Source: Deltaproteobacteria bacterium
Lineage (GTDB): Bacteria > Bdellovibrionota_C > UBA2361 > OMII01
Length of the DNA: 6,580 nucleotides
Direction: 5' to 3'
Assembly: GCA_023262305.1 (NCBI GenBank)
Contig: JALRCK010000125.1
Span: 1 to 6,580, forward strand
Every line of letters starts with the position of its first letter. Position 1 is the stretch's first letter. The notes beneath the pieces are model-generated. The model did not search any database. It was given only the letters and a program-made list of their open reading frames with translations, and was not told the DNA's origin. Both the position numbers and the translations under genes were made by a program. This document shows, one piece after another, positions 1-6,580 of this stretch.

Positions 1-602
1 AAATTAAATTGGTTCAGTGTTTCGAAGAGTGAATGTTGTGAGGGAGACATCTGCACTGAAATAGATTCAGAGATTAAGTGTGGAATCGCACCTATTTCAA
101 TCTCCATTTGAGTGTACTCATTCATTGAAACAACATTAAAAAGTCTGTTTCGACTGCCAACAACAGCCATGCCATTCTTTCTAAGAATCTGACTCAATAT
201 TTTTATAAATTCGATTAACTCTGATTCGGAAATGTACTCAATAAAACCCTGTGCGCTTACTAAATCAAATGATTCAGCCTTAAATTCGTAATTAAAGACT
301 GAGGCGCAGTTGAAGTTCGCAGTTGAGTCAGCGGCAATGCTATTTTTGCGACAGACATCGATCATCTCCGGAGCAAAGTCAATACCCACTGCAGCAACGC
401 CGAGATCTGCAATTTGAATGGTTAATTGACCTGTGCCACAACCAACATCAAGAAAGTTTGTGACGCTGCCATGTCTACGAAAACTATCCAAGACCGTATT
501 GTTCCTGTCCGTGATTGTGTTGTATTCCATTTTTTTTGCCTGCGCATCCCATCGTTCGGCTTCGCTACCAAAATATTTCTGGGTTTGGATTTGTTGCTCC
601 AT
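1..602 (-). CDS. Class I SAM-dependent methyltransferase (3' end beyond window)
   Basis: This is a 200-codon open frame that runs off the left edge of the window, so its C-terminus is missing. The protein starts MEQQIQTQKYFGSEAERWDA, the usual N-terminal helix of small Rossmann-fold methyltransferases. SAM-binding motif I, LDVGCGTGQL, lies at residues 51-60. An acidic residue at the end of strand beta-2 (D75 in VGIDFAPEM) should bind the ribose of SAM. SFDLVSAQGFIEYI at about 111-124 is the motif III-like strand and post-I helix. The ATG at 602 is the first start after an in-frame TAG just upstream; no strong Shine-Dalgarno sequence is visible. The gene diverges from a polysaccharide deacetylase, so modification of a sugar or glycan precursor is a reasonable inference, but the substrate cannot be read from the sequence. 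A biosynthetic O- or N-methyltransferase of another pathway is possible. The DNA is AT-rich, unlike the right part of the window. Confidence 0.88.
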   Translation of the reverse strand, partial: MEQQIQTQKYFGSEAERWDAQAKKMEYNTITDRNNTVLDSFRRHGSVTNFLDVGCGTGQLTIQIADLGVAAVGIDFAPEMIDVCRKNSIAADSTANFNCASVFNYEFKAESFDLVSAQGFIEYISESELIEFIKILSQILRKNGMAVVGSRNRLFNVVSMNEYTQMEIEIGAIPHLISESISVQMSPSQHSLFETLNQFN

Positions 603-667
603 GGACTACTTTCTTTGATATTCCAATAGTTACTGTTGTAAAGATTATCAGTGTAGATTTGATAGTT

Positions 668-1513
668 GTGCGTTTGCCTATTTTGATGTATCACTATGTC
701 CGCCCGAAAAATAAGCGCATATCTGAGAGACATAATGTTTTAGATCTTGATTTATTTGACCAGCAATTAGATTTGATGGCTAAGAAGTTTGATTTTGTTT
801 TAGGTAACGATTTATTAGCGCTTGGTAAAAGCGGCGCTGAGCCTGAAAATAAGATCTGGTTGACATTTGACGATGGTTACCGAGATTGCATTGATTATGT
901 TTTACCGTCGCTATTAGCAAGAAAGGCAAGTGGTACTTTTTATATTCCAACTGAAGCAATCTTTGAAAGAAAATTGTTGGATGTCAATAAAATTCACATT
1001 TTGTTATCTTCAGACATAACTCCGAAGGAATTAGTGAAAATTTCTGGTCAGTACTTTTCGGAAATGGGTCTTGAAGAAATTGTGGAAATCTCATTTGATG
1101 ATTTATTTGTCAAATATGGTGTTTCGAATCTATGGAATGACGGTGAAACGGAATTCATCAAGAAATTGTTCCAAAAGCTGATTCCAACAGAGATCAGAAA
1201 AAAATATCTCGCGAATGTTTTTAATCAAATAGTCAAGCGCAGTGAGTCAAGTTGGGTTGACGAATTCTATTTGTCGCCTCACGGACCCAGTTTCGTGTTA
1301 AGGAATTCGGACACACAACGAGTAGGCGTTTATAGCCCTCCTCGCGGCGCAGAGTTGCAAAGTAAGAGAGAACTGAGAGCGTTTTACCGAGCCCCATGTC
1401 GTCCCCTAGGAAGGCGTGCGGGAACTCACGTAACCACTCGATCGCTACCCGTTGGTGGGGGAAGAGTCTGCGTGCATCATCAACGCTCAACCCTCGAACG
1501 CGCTCCGGGCTGA
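668..1513 (+). CDS. Polysaccharide deacetylase (NodB-type), truncated, with out-of-context 3' tail
   Basis: Residues 1 to about 203 match the N-terminal half of a NodB/CE4 polysaccharide deacetylase, an enzyme that removes acetyl groups from N-acetylated sugars using a bound metal ion. The opening RLPILMYHYV and the motif LTFDDGY (residues 65-71, with the catalytic and metal-binding aspartates) are diagnostic. FYIPT (91-95) and LDVNKIHILL (104-113) fit the subfamily with an insert found in surface-polysaccharide clusters. EFYLS (199-203) corresponds to the stretch just before the second motif (His-x3-His). That motif and all later ones are absent. After about 1276 the frame runs through DNA that encodes a helicase on the other strand, giving an arginine-rich, low-meaning tail to the TGA at 1511-1513. 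The product should be inactive if made. The start is uncertain: GTG 668 gives the family-like N-terminus; TTG 659, TTG 674 and ATG 686 are alternatives. The frame is open from TTG 515, but that start would overlap the divergent methyltransferase. Confidence 0.8.
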   Translation: MRLPILMYHYVRPKNKRISERHNVLDLDLFDQQLDLMAKKFDFVLGNDLLALGKSGAEPENKIWLTFDDGYRDCIDYVLPSLLARKASGTFYIPTEAIFERKLLDVNKIHILLSSDITPKELVKISGQYFSEMGLEEIVEISFDDLFVKYGVSNLWNDGETEFIKKLFQKLIPTEIRKKYLANVFNQIVKRSESSWVDEFYLSPHGPSFVLRNSDTQRVGVYSPPRGAELQSKRELRAFYRAPCRPLGRRAGTHVTTRSLPVGGGRVCVHHQRSTLERAPG

Positions 1514-2897
1514 TGTCATCTAACGAGGAATAAAATTGTACTCGCTCTCGGAGGCGCACTCGCTCCTCGACATCGAGGTGGAGCCGCTCAAAGCTTGCAC
1601 TGCGTGGTATCTTTCCCAGGTCGTTTGTCTCACACAGATGATCGACCTCGGCGACTACGGGAAGGAGTCTGGAATCAGGAACCTCTATATGGAGCGCCGC
1701 CGCCTCGGATTCGTATTCAGTACCTAGAACTTCGCCGACACGGTCGGCAACTAGGCGTCGCGCATCGCTTGCGGGAGGTAGTCCGATGACCAAGACCGCT
1801 CGCCCACTCGGTGCAGTCTTCCACATGAAGGGTAGTTGTACGACGTCGGCCGCAGCATCATCGATCGGACCTGTCGTTGAACTCACCTCCTCCAAGATAC
1901 GCTCCTTTGAGGTTTCGATCGCATCGACGACACCCTTTGTCATCCACACCGTGAAAGGGAGCGAGTCTCTTCGAGCGGAGAAGGCGAGAAGGGTGCGGTG
2001 GTCGAGGCTAAACGGGGATGCCTGTCCCCCCTTTCGAGAAACGCCCGGGAAAGCAGCTTTAAACTGTTCGGTCGTGAAGTAGCACGGGCGAAACTCTCCC
2101 GGAGAATCGGGGACATCAGTAATGAACGGGGTCAGGCACGCCTCAAAGAGCTGGTCAGCCGAATATCCAACCGCGCCACCCACGATATCGCTTCGCATGG
2201 CTGCAGATGACGAGAGCGTCGCCCCAGCAATGGAGTCCACGGCGAACACAACTTCCTTGTCCCTCAGTTTTTTTAGAAGCTCAGGAAAATTCTCGACGGG
2301 AATGGTGAAAGCTGAGTCTGATCCAGAGTAGGTTACCCCCCTTCCCTTTTTTACGACCTTCATGGCGGTAGACCCCACCCGGGGAATAAGTCGCAACCGT
2401 CTCTTGGGAAGGGTCATCCGTACCAAGACGTCAGGGGCAAGGGCTGAAAGGGACTCTTCAGAGACAGCAAAAGGATTCTTTCGTAACTCAATACCCGCAC
2501 TTTCGCGGTCGAGCAGCGTGACATTCTGTTCGCCAAGCCCGTTCAGTGAGCGAAACGAGGGGAACTCCTTGTGGCTGAGTATCTGATCAACCGACTCAAA
2601 CGGTATGCTCCAACTCTTATCATCGGGGTGGTACTTGGCGCCCTTGATCGCCTTGACGGCAGCGACCCGCAACGGGGAATATTCGAAGTCTAGGCGTGCA
2701 CGCGCGCCCTCACGGAGAATAGAGATGATGGGCCCCTGCGGCTTTTGCCACACCGGGGCTCGCCGAAAGGATCGCTTCCTTTGCATACGCTCGTCCAGGC
2801 ACGGAAATGTGCCATACACTGAAGGGGTCCGAAATATCCCTTTAACCTCCATCGCAAAAAAAGGGGCGATGTTTCGCGTCGGGGTAGTGGTCAACAC
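1233..2897 (-). CDS. SNF2-family helicase, N-terminal part only, with HARP-like repeats
   Basis: The C-terminal end of this 554-residue frame carries the start of an SNF2 (superfamily 2) ATPase: RLFPHQRVAIEWL (478-489), Walker A DDMGLGKT (499-506) and motif Ia LLVVCPNSLTRNWVREA (525-541). All later motifs (DEAH box, motif III, the whole second RecA lobe) are missing because the gene ends at the junction. The last codons, about RQPNLTHCA, are read from foreign DNA. Upstream lies a long N-terminal region. Residues 68-106 (DFEYSP, KAIKGAKYHPDDKSWSIPF) resemble the HARP-type module of SMARCAL1-like annealing helicases. A weaker copy lies at about 168-211 and a possible third at 366-420. The intact protein would be an ATP-dependent DNA translocase acting on branched or single-strand-containing DNA; a repair or phage-defence role is only inference. 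The GTG at 2897 follows an in-frame TAA directly upstream and gives the longest form; ATG 2852 is an equally plausible start. Neither has a clear ribosome-binding site. Confidence 0.82.
   Translation of the reverse strand: MLTTTPTRNIAPFFAMEVKGIFRTPSVYGTFPCLDERMQRKRSFRRAPVWQKPQGPIISILREGARARLDFEYSPLRVAAVKAIKGAKYHPDDKSWSIPFESVDQILSHKEFPSFRSLNGLGEQNVTLLDRESAGIELRKNPFAVSEESLSALAPDVLVRMTLPKRRLRLIPRVGSTAMKVVKKGRGVTYSGSDSAFTIPVENFPELLKKLRDKEVVFAVDSIAGATLSSSAAMRSDIVGGAVGYSADQLFEACLTPFITDVPDSPGEFRPCYFTTEQFKAAFPGVSRKGGQASPFSLDHRTLLAFSARRDSLPFTVWMTKGVVDAIETSKERILEEVSSTTGPIDDAAADVVQLPFMWKTAPSGRAVLVIGLPPASDARRLVADRVGEVLGTEYESEAAALHIEVPDSRLLPVVAEVDHLCETNDLGKIPRSASFERLHLDVEERVRLRERVQFYSSLDDISPERVRGLSVDDARRLFPHQRVAIEWLREFPHAFLGDDMGLGKTLSVLSYFATLRREEGYKRLLVVCPNSLTRNWVREATNRIRQPNLTHCA
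1262..1280. other. Junction between two unrelated blocks (rearrangement or chimera breakpoint)
   Basis: Recognisable deacetylase sequence on the plus strand is credible up to EFYLS, whose last codon ends at 1276. Recognisable SNF2 helicase sequence on the minus strand is credible up to the motif Ia region ending NWVREA, whose last codon covers 1275-1277. Beyond these points each frame continues only as a short meaningless tail. Base composition changes from AT-rich to GC-rich at the same place. Both genes are therefore cut at the same point, tail to tail, within a few bases. A GAATTC hexamer sits at 1262-1267 on the left margin. No terminal inverted repeats, target-site duplication or transposase are visible. 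Whether the join exists in a living genome or arose in cloning or assembly cannot be decided from one sequence. Confidence 0.75.
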
Positions 2898-3007
2898 ACT
2901 GATTTATGCCCATGTTGCCATAACTCTAATGGAGTCAACAAGCTATGCCTTTGATTCTGGTCCGCTAGGGTTCGTGTACGGTTCTGAGAGATGGTAAGCT
3001 CCTTCAC
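2898..3007. promoter_or_regulatory. Divergent intergenic region with an imperfect inverted repeat
   Basis: This 110-bp gap separates the minus-strand helicase gene from the plus-strand gene at 3008, so promoters for both are expected here. It is more AT-rich than the flanking coding DNA. An imperfect dyad spans 2913-2940: TGTTG (2913-2917) pairs with CAACA (2936-2940), and CCAT (2918-2921) pairs with ATGG (2929-2932), with three unpaired bases (2933-2935) on the right arm. It could be an operator but is short enough to be chance. I could not assign convincing -35/-10 pairs on either strand. Confidence 0.3.
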
Positions 3008-4081
3008 ATGTCAATCGGTCCCCAAAGCGGACATATGCCCCCTCTCCAGATGCTGGCAGCGCTCTCGACTGAGTCGGGTCGCCACGTCCGCTTCGCGGAG
3101 CGGATGAGTCTTTCGCAACTCTCCGTCCCGAGGACATCACCGACTGTCGAGCGGGCACTCGCTGCGATAGCCGCTCTTGACGCATCCCCTCAGTGTCAGG
3201 CCCCACAAGCTCATTTTCATGAGATTCACGATTCGTTCTCCGCGCTAAGCGGGGGAGAGCAGATCCTTACGAATGCCTTCACGGACCGTGCGCTGAGGCA
3301 GCTGCTTAACCGAGACCTTCCCGAGCATCTCCAAAGGAAGTATGTGTGGGCAATCGTTGCCACAGGCGCAGCCGACACCGTGGTCTCGCTTTTCAGACTT
3401 GTAAATGGCGCGGAGTTCTCTCTTTCGCCTGCTACGTTCCGCGACGCCGCCCTTGCGCTCTCATGTCACAAGAGTTCCCTTGGCTACCCACTCACCCTTC
3501 GCACCATACGAGCTCTCGGTCGAGAATCGCTCTCGCAACCACGGAGAGAGGCCGTGGTGTGTGGACTTGCATCGGGTGCTGCTCTGAGGACGGCTCTCAT
3601 CCTCTCAACAGCGCACTCGGCCGGATTCTGCCCACGGAATGAATGCAGCCCGAATGGGAAGTTCCACCACGTTGCAGCCATGAGGGAGATGATTAGCCAA
3701 ACGACGTGCCCTGCCCTGCGCCATCGGGTCATTGATGAGATTGCATCGATTACTCACCCCTTCTACCTGTGGAACCACCCGTTAATGCCAGCCTCTCTGA
3801 ACAATCCTGGCATGGTTCGACTACCTCCCTTCCTCATGGAGGTCCTCCGACTCGCCGTTACCTACCCAGACCCCATCGCGCAGCGCAAAGCGGTTCAGGC
3901 TATTCGTTGTACCTACGCCGACGGCGCGGGTCCCGAGGGGGAATTCGTCAAAGATATTCTCGCTTATCGGATTGGAGGTCCCTCAGCTCGGGGGGAAGTA
4001 GAGAGCTTCTTGGAGCACTTTCCCAAGGTTCATGTCCGGGCCGTGCTCGCTGAGGCTCGACGGCGCGCATGCAGCGTGTAG
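3008..4081 (+). CDS. Hypothetical protein, predicted mostly alpha-helical, upstream of ABC transporter
   Basis: I do not recognise this 357-residue protein. It has no signal peptide, no long hydrophobic membrane segment and no nucleotide-binding loop. The first 60 or so residues look disordered and are rich in Ser, Pro and Arg. From about residue 85 to the end it reads as a series of amphipathic helices (around 92-132, 143-171, 178-203, 236-249, 275-301, 338-354), giving the impression of a HEAT-like helical-repeat fold. That is inference from residue pattern only. Eight cysteines are present (63, 153, 185, 208, 213, 234, 301, 355), including CPRNEC at 208-213 and a nearby HH at 220-221, but no standard zinc-finger spacing is clear. 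ATG 3008 is the first start; ATG 3035 and ATG 3050 are alternatives, and none has a strong ribosome-binding site. The gene lies on the same strand as the ABC genes, 60 bp ahead, so it could share their transcript. Its GC content matches theirs. Confidence 0.72.
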   Translation: MSIGPQSGHMPPLQMLAALSTESGRHVRFAERMSLSQLSVPRTSPTVERALAAIAALDASPQCQAPQAHFHEIHDSFSALSGGEQILTNAFTDRALRQLLNRDLPEHLQRKYVWAIVATGAADTVVSLFRLVNGAEFSLSPATFRDAALALSCHKSSLGYPLTLRTIRALGRESLSQPRREAVVCGLASGAALRTALILSTAHSAGFCPRNECSPNGKFHHVAAMREMISQTTCPALRHRVIDEIASITHPFYLWNHPLMPASLNNPGMVRLPPFLMEVLRLAVTYPDPIAQRKAVQAIRCTYADGAGPEGEFVKDILAYRIGGPSARGEVESFLEHFPKVHVRAVLAEARRRACSV

Positions 4082-4141
4082 CGCGCTCACGGTTCGTTGT
4101 TTCACCTTGTTGGAGGAGCAAAGCGGGGATATATCATCCGT

Positions 4142-5239
4142 ATGGCAGCCCTCTCCCTCTCTGGGATCTCAAAGTCGTTCGGTACTACTCCTGTCCTTCG
4201 TGACATCTCCCTCTCCGTGGATGAGGGCGACCTCTTTTTTATCCTTGGTGCCTCCGGATGTGGAAAATCGACACTACTTCGAATCATTGCCGGTCTTGAG
4301 ACCCCTGATTCAGGGTCACTCGTGGCGCACGGGCGTGACCTTGCCTTGGTTCCATCGCACCAGCGAGGTATCGGTATGGTATTTCAGCAGTATGCTCTCT
4401 GGCCGCACATGACCGTAAAGCAGAACATATCGTTCGGGCTGGAAGTTCAGCGAGTCCCGGTGGCAGAGCGGGAGGCCCGAGTCCGTGAGGCGCTTGAGGT
4501 TGTTCGCATGGAATCGTTCGCCGGTAGGTACCCCCACGAAATCTCGGGTGGTCAGCAGCAACGGGTAGCTCTTGCCCGCGCACTTGCCGTCCGCCCGCGC
4601 ATCATTCTTCTCGACGAGCCACTCTCTAACCTCGACGCGAGACTTCGCGAGGAGATACGCCATGAACTCAAGGAACTTCATCGGTCGCTCAACGTAACGA
4701 TGATCTATGTTACCCACGATCAGGAGGATGCCCTCTCTCTCGCCACGAAGATTGCACTCCTCCGCGCGGGCAACGTTGAACAGGTCGGAACCCCGGAGGA
4801 GCTGTACGAAATTCCACGCTCCCCGTTTGTGGCGCAGTTCCTTGGTAGTACCAACCTTCTGAGGTGCTCAGTGCTGCGGCAGAATTCGGACGGGAACTCC
4901 GAGATAACACTAGCGGGTGGTGGCGTAGAGGCCTTCCTCGCTCGAAGCGGCACGTATCTCGGTAGAGAGGAGTGTCTTCTGTGTGTGAGACCAGAGGCCA
5001 TCACGATTGGATTACCTGGTGAGGCTAAGGAACCTTTCGTTGAGGGTACTATAAGGTTCGTTGAATATAAGGGAGCCCACCTAGACGTTGAGTGCGAGCT
5101 CGATTCTGGCGAGCGGGTTCTCTCTCGGTCGCGACCTACTGCCCGGCGAGATCTCATGCATCCGGGGGTCCGCGTCTCTCTTCGATGGAGCCCCAGCTCC
5201 GGCGTCCTCGTTCCCGAACGGCGAAACGGAGAGCTGTAG
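4142..5239 (+). CDS. ABC importer ATP-binding protein (iron(III)/2-AEP/spermidine-type, MalK/FbpC/PotA superfamily)
   Basis: This 365-residue protein is a complete ABC ATPase that would power import through the permease encoded directly downstream. All motifs are intact: Walker A GASGCGKST (36-44), Q-loop FQQYALWPH (Q82), signature ISGGQQQR (134-141), Walker B IILLDEP (154-160), D-loop SNLD (162-165) and the switch histidine in VTHDQEDAL (H192). The nucleotide-binding domain is followed at about 235-365 by a TOBE-like regulatory region, as in FbpC, PotA and MalK; the length fits those families. The nearest functional call is ferric iron or a related small substrate, judged mostly from the permease; the substrate cannot be fixed from the ATPase. 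ATG 4142 gives the family-typical start MAALSLSGISKSFG. The frame is open back to TTG 4097, but that extension is unlike the family. A GGAGGA at 4112-4117 is too far upstream to serve ATG 4142 well. The stop is 2 bp before the permease start. Confidence 0.93.
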   Translation: MAALSLSGISKSFGTTPVLRDISLSVDEGDLFFILGASGCGKSTLLRIIAGLETPDSGSLVAHGRDLALVPSHQRGIGMVFQQYALWPHMTVKQNISFGLEVQRVPVAEREARVREALEVVRMESFAGRYPHEISGGQQQRVALARALAVRPRIILLDEPLSNLDARLREEIRHELKELHRSLNVTMIYVTHDQEDALSLATKIALLRAGNVEQVGTPEELYEIPRSPFVAQFLGSTNLLRCSVLRQNSDGNSEITLAGGGVEAFLARSGTYLGREECLLCVRPEAITIGLPGEAKEPFVEGTIRFVEYKGAHLDVECELDSGERVLSRSRPTARRDLMHPGVRVSLRWSPSSGVLVPERRNGEL

Positions 5240-5241
5240 GC

Positions 5242-6580
5242 ATGGGAGGTCGTCGCCTTACCTACTTTGCACTACTGGTATTCTTCGGGCTCTCGATGGC
5301 GTACCCACTCGCGCACGTTTTGGTTAAGGCGTTTGTGGTAAAAGGAGCGCCCTCCCTTGAGTTCTTCTGGTTAATGCTCTCGTCCGGCTACTACCGTGAC
5401 GTTCTGTGCGCATCCATCAACATCGCGATTTCTGTAACGGTAATATCCACATGCGTAGCCTATCCACTAGCGCTCCTTATGTCCCGGTCTGCGCTCCGGG
5501 GGCGCGGACTGCTCCATGCGGTCCTTCTCCTGCCGTTGATTTCGCCGCCCTTTGTCGGAGCACTTGGCTTTCGCCAACTCTTTGGTCGATTCGGATCGGT
5601 GAACATCGCCTTGGAGAACCTTGGGGTGATTGAAGCGCCGGTGGCTTGGCTTGCGGGTGGTGGGGTCTTTGGCATCATAGCCTTGCAGGTCGTTCATCTG
5701 GTTCCGATCCTATACCTCAGTATCAGTGCCTCGTTACGCAACGCGCACATCTCACTTGAGGAGGCCGGCACGGTGTTCGGAGCCTCGAAGTGGCAGGTGC
5801 TAAGGCGAATTATCATCCCGCTCTCGCTTCCGGGTTGGTTCGCTGGAGCGAGTATTGTATTCATCGCAAGCTTCACTGACCTCGGCACTCCGCTGCTCTT
5901 TGATTACCGCGGAGTTGTGCCCGTGCAAATCTTTAATATGCTTTCGGACCTGAACGAGAACCCGGTTGGATACTCGTTTGTCGTGCTGACCTGCGCCCTT
6001 TCTCTCTCGCTCTTTTTTCTTTCGCGCTCCGCGCTCGATGGTGGAAGCTACGCCAACTCTGCTCGCACTCGTCAAGGGCGAGTAGCCTATCAAGGGACAG
6101 CTCTACGAACGGTCGTGGTGAGCAGTCTTGCCTGGAGCTACGCGGTAATCGCGATTATTCCGCAGGTTGCGGTAATCTTGGTGGCATGTGCGCAGACGTG
6201 GTTCGCAACCGTGCTTCCCACCGCTTGGACGTTACACGCCTTCGCCACTATCCTCACGCATCCGATGACCGCCAACAGCCTCTTTACATCAATCTGGCTG
6301 AGCCTAGGAGCCAGTCTCATTACCATGCTCATCGGCTTTCAGGTTGCCTATACGATCACTCGCACTCGTGGGTTTGCAGGAATTTCGCTTGAGGTTCTAT
6401 CGATGATCCCCCTTGCGGTTCCAGGGATTGTATTTGCCTTCGGGTATATCGGTGCCTTCGCCGGAACACCGCTCGATAATCGAATAAACCCCTTCCCGTT
6501 ACTGCTCGCTGCATATGCAATTCGACGGATGCCAGCGATGGTTCGCTCCGGAGCCGCAGGATTACAAGAGGCGAACGTTT
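5242..6580 (+). CDS. ABC importer permease, two fused membrane domains, iron(III)-type (FbpB-like), 3' end beyond window
   Basis: This is a 446-codon open frame that continues past the right edge. The protein is an inner-membrane permease with two successive BPD_transp_1 domains. The first contains an N-terminal membrane helix (7-30), the conserved LLPLISPPFVGALGFRQLFG (96-115) and an EAA loop, LEEAGTVFGASKWQVLRRIIIP (172-193), which docks on the ATPase. FTDLGTPLLF (211-220) is typical of iron-type fused permeases. The second domain begins after about 285 and includes LSMIPLAVPGIVFAFGY (386-402). Its EAA loop starts near the window end, after YAIRRMPAMVRS (425-436). FbpB-like permeases have roughly 500-570 residues, so about 60-120 are probably missing. 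ATG 5242 has a good Shine-Dalgarno sequence, GGAGAG at 5228-5233, inside the end of the ATPase gene, so the two are very likely translated from one transcript. Ferric iron is the best guess; a phosphonate or thiamine relative is possible. Confidence 0.92.
   Translation, partial: MGGRRLTYFALLVFFGLSMAYPLAHVLVKAFVVKGAPSLEFFWLMLSSGYYRDVLCASINIAISVTVISTCVAYPLALLMSRSALRGRGLLHAVLLLPLISPPFVGALGFRQLFGRFGSVNIALENLGVIEAPVAWLAGGGVFGIIALQVVHLVPILYLSISASLRNAHISLEEAGTVFGASKWQVLRRIIIPLSLPGWFAGASIVFIASFTDLGTPLLFDYRGVVPVQIFNMLSDLNENPVGYSFVVLTCALSLSLFFLSRSALDGGSYANSARTRQGRVAYQGTALRTVVVSSLAWSYAVIAIIPQVAVILVACAQTWFATVLPTAWTLHAFATILTHPMTANSLFTSIWLSLGASLITMLIGFQVAYTITRTRGFAGISLEVLSMIPLAVPGIVFAFGYIGAFAGTPLDNRINPFPLLLAAYAIRRMPAMVRSGAAGLQEANV

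Noticed and set aside
515..667. Long N-terminal extension of the deacetylase from TTG 515
   Set aside because: It would overlap the 5' end of the divergent methyltransferase by almost 90 bases, and family members start just before the LPILMYHYV-like strand.
1151..1308. Three GAATTC sites (1151, 1262, 1303) close to the junction, suggesting an EcoRI ligation chimera
   Set aside because: The deacetylase match seems to continue to EFYLS, ending at 1276, about 9 bases past the 1262 site, and the helicase match already covers the 1303 site. Two further GAATTC sites (3941, 4882) lie inside intact genes. The sites do not sit exactly on the break, so this explanation is possible but not supported.
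1277..1513. C-terminal extension of the deacetylase as a natural fusion domain
   Set aside because: The residues are rich in Arg, Gly and Pro with no fold-like pattern, and the same DNA encodes the conserved SNF2 Walker A and motif Ia on the minus strand, so this is antisense read-through.
1536..2997. Several plus-strand open frames of 60-130 codons across the helicase gene
   Set aside because: All lie antisense to the SNF2 frame, which has clear conserved motifs, and none shows family-like sequence.
2943..3206. Minus-strand open frame of 87 codons between the helicase and the unknown gene
   Set aside because: It is rich in Arg, Ser and Gly, without recognisable motifs, and mostly lies antisense to the coding frame starting at 3008.
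4097..4141. TTG 4097 as the ATPase start
   Set aside because: The 15 extra residues do not resemble ABC ATPase N-termini, and no ribosome-binding site precedes the TTG; ATG 4142 gives the usual start.
4082..4141. Terminator or promoter in the 60-bp gap before the ATPase gene
   Set aside because: I see no stable hairpin followed by a T run and no convincing -35/-10 pair, so a shared transcript from the gene upstream remains the simplest reading.

Overview
The window is bacterial DNA: gene-dense, with no introns, tRNA, rRNA or CRISPR array. It reads as two unlike blocks joined at about position 1262-1280. The phylum cannot be named from the sequence. The right block encodes a binding-protein-dependent ABC importer of the ferric-iron/2-aminoethylphosphonate/thiamine type, which is common in Proteobacteria and other phyla.

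Left block (1 to about 1275), visibly AT-rich. A divergent pair is separated by about 65 bp: a class I SAM-dependent methyltransferase on the minus strand, cut by the window edge, and a NodB-type polysaccharide deacetylase on the plus strand. This pairing is typical of surface-polysaccharide (O-antigen or capsule) gene clusters. The deacetylase keeps its first metal-binding motif but loses the rest of its catalytic domain at the junction.

Right block (about 1275 to 6580), clearly more GC-rich. A minus-strand gene encodes the N-terminal part of an SNF2-family helicase with HARP-like repeats. It stops at the same junction, just after helicase motif Ia. A 110-bp divergent intergenic region follows, then a plus-strand run of three genes: an unrecognised 357-residue protein, an ABC ATPase with a TOBE-type C-terminal region, and a two-domain ABC permease cut by the right edge. 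The ATPase and permease are 2 bp apart and must work together as importer subunits. No periplasmic substrate-binding protein is visible.

The main anomaly is the junction. Two unrelated genes, facing each other, are both broken at essentially the same base, and base composition changes there too. This fits a recent rearrangement or a chimeric clone or assembly. The most interesting genes otherwise are the repeat-containing SNF2 helicase and the unknown protein beside the transporter. I did not find convincing evidence of a new multi-gene system. No stretch longer than 300 bases is without a gene.
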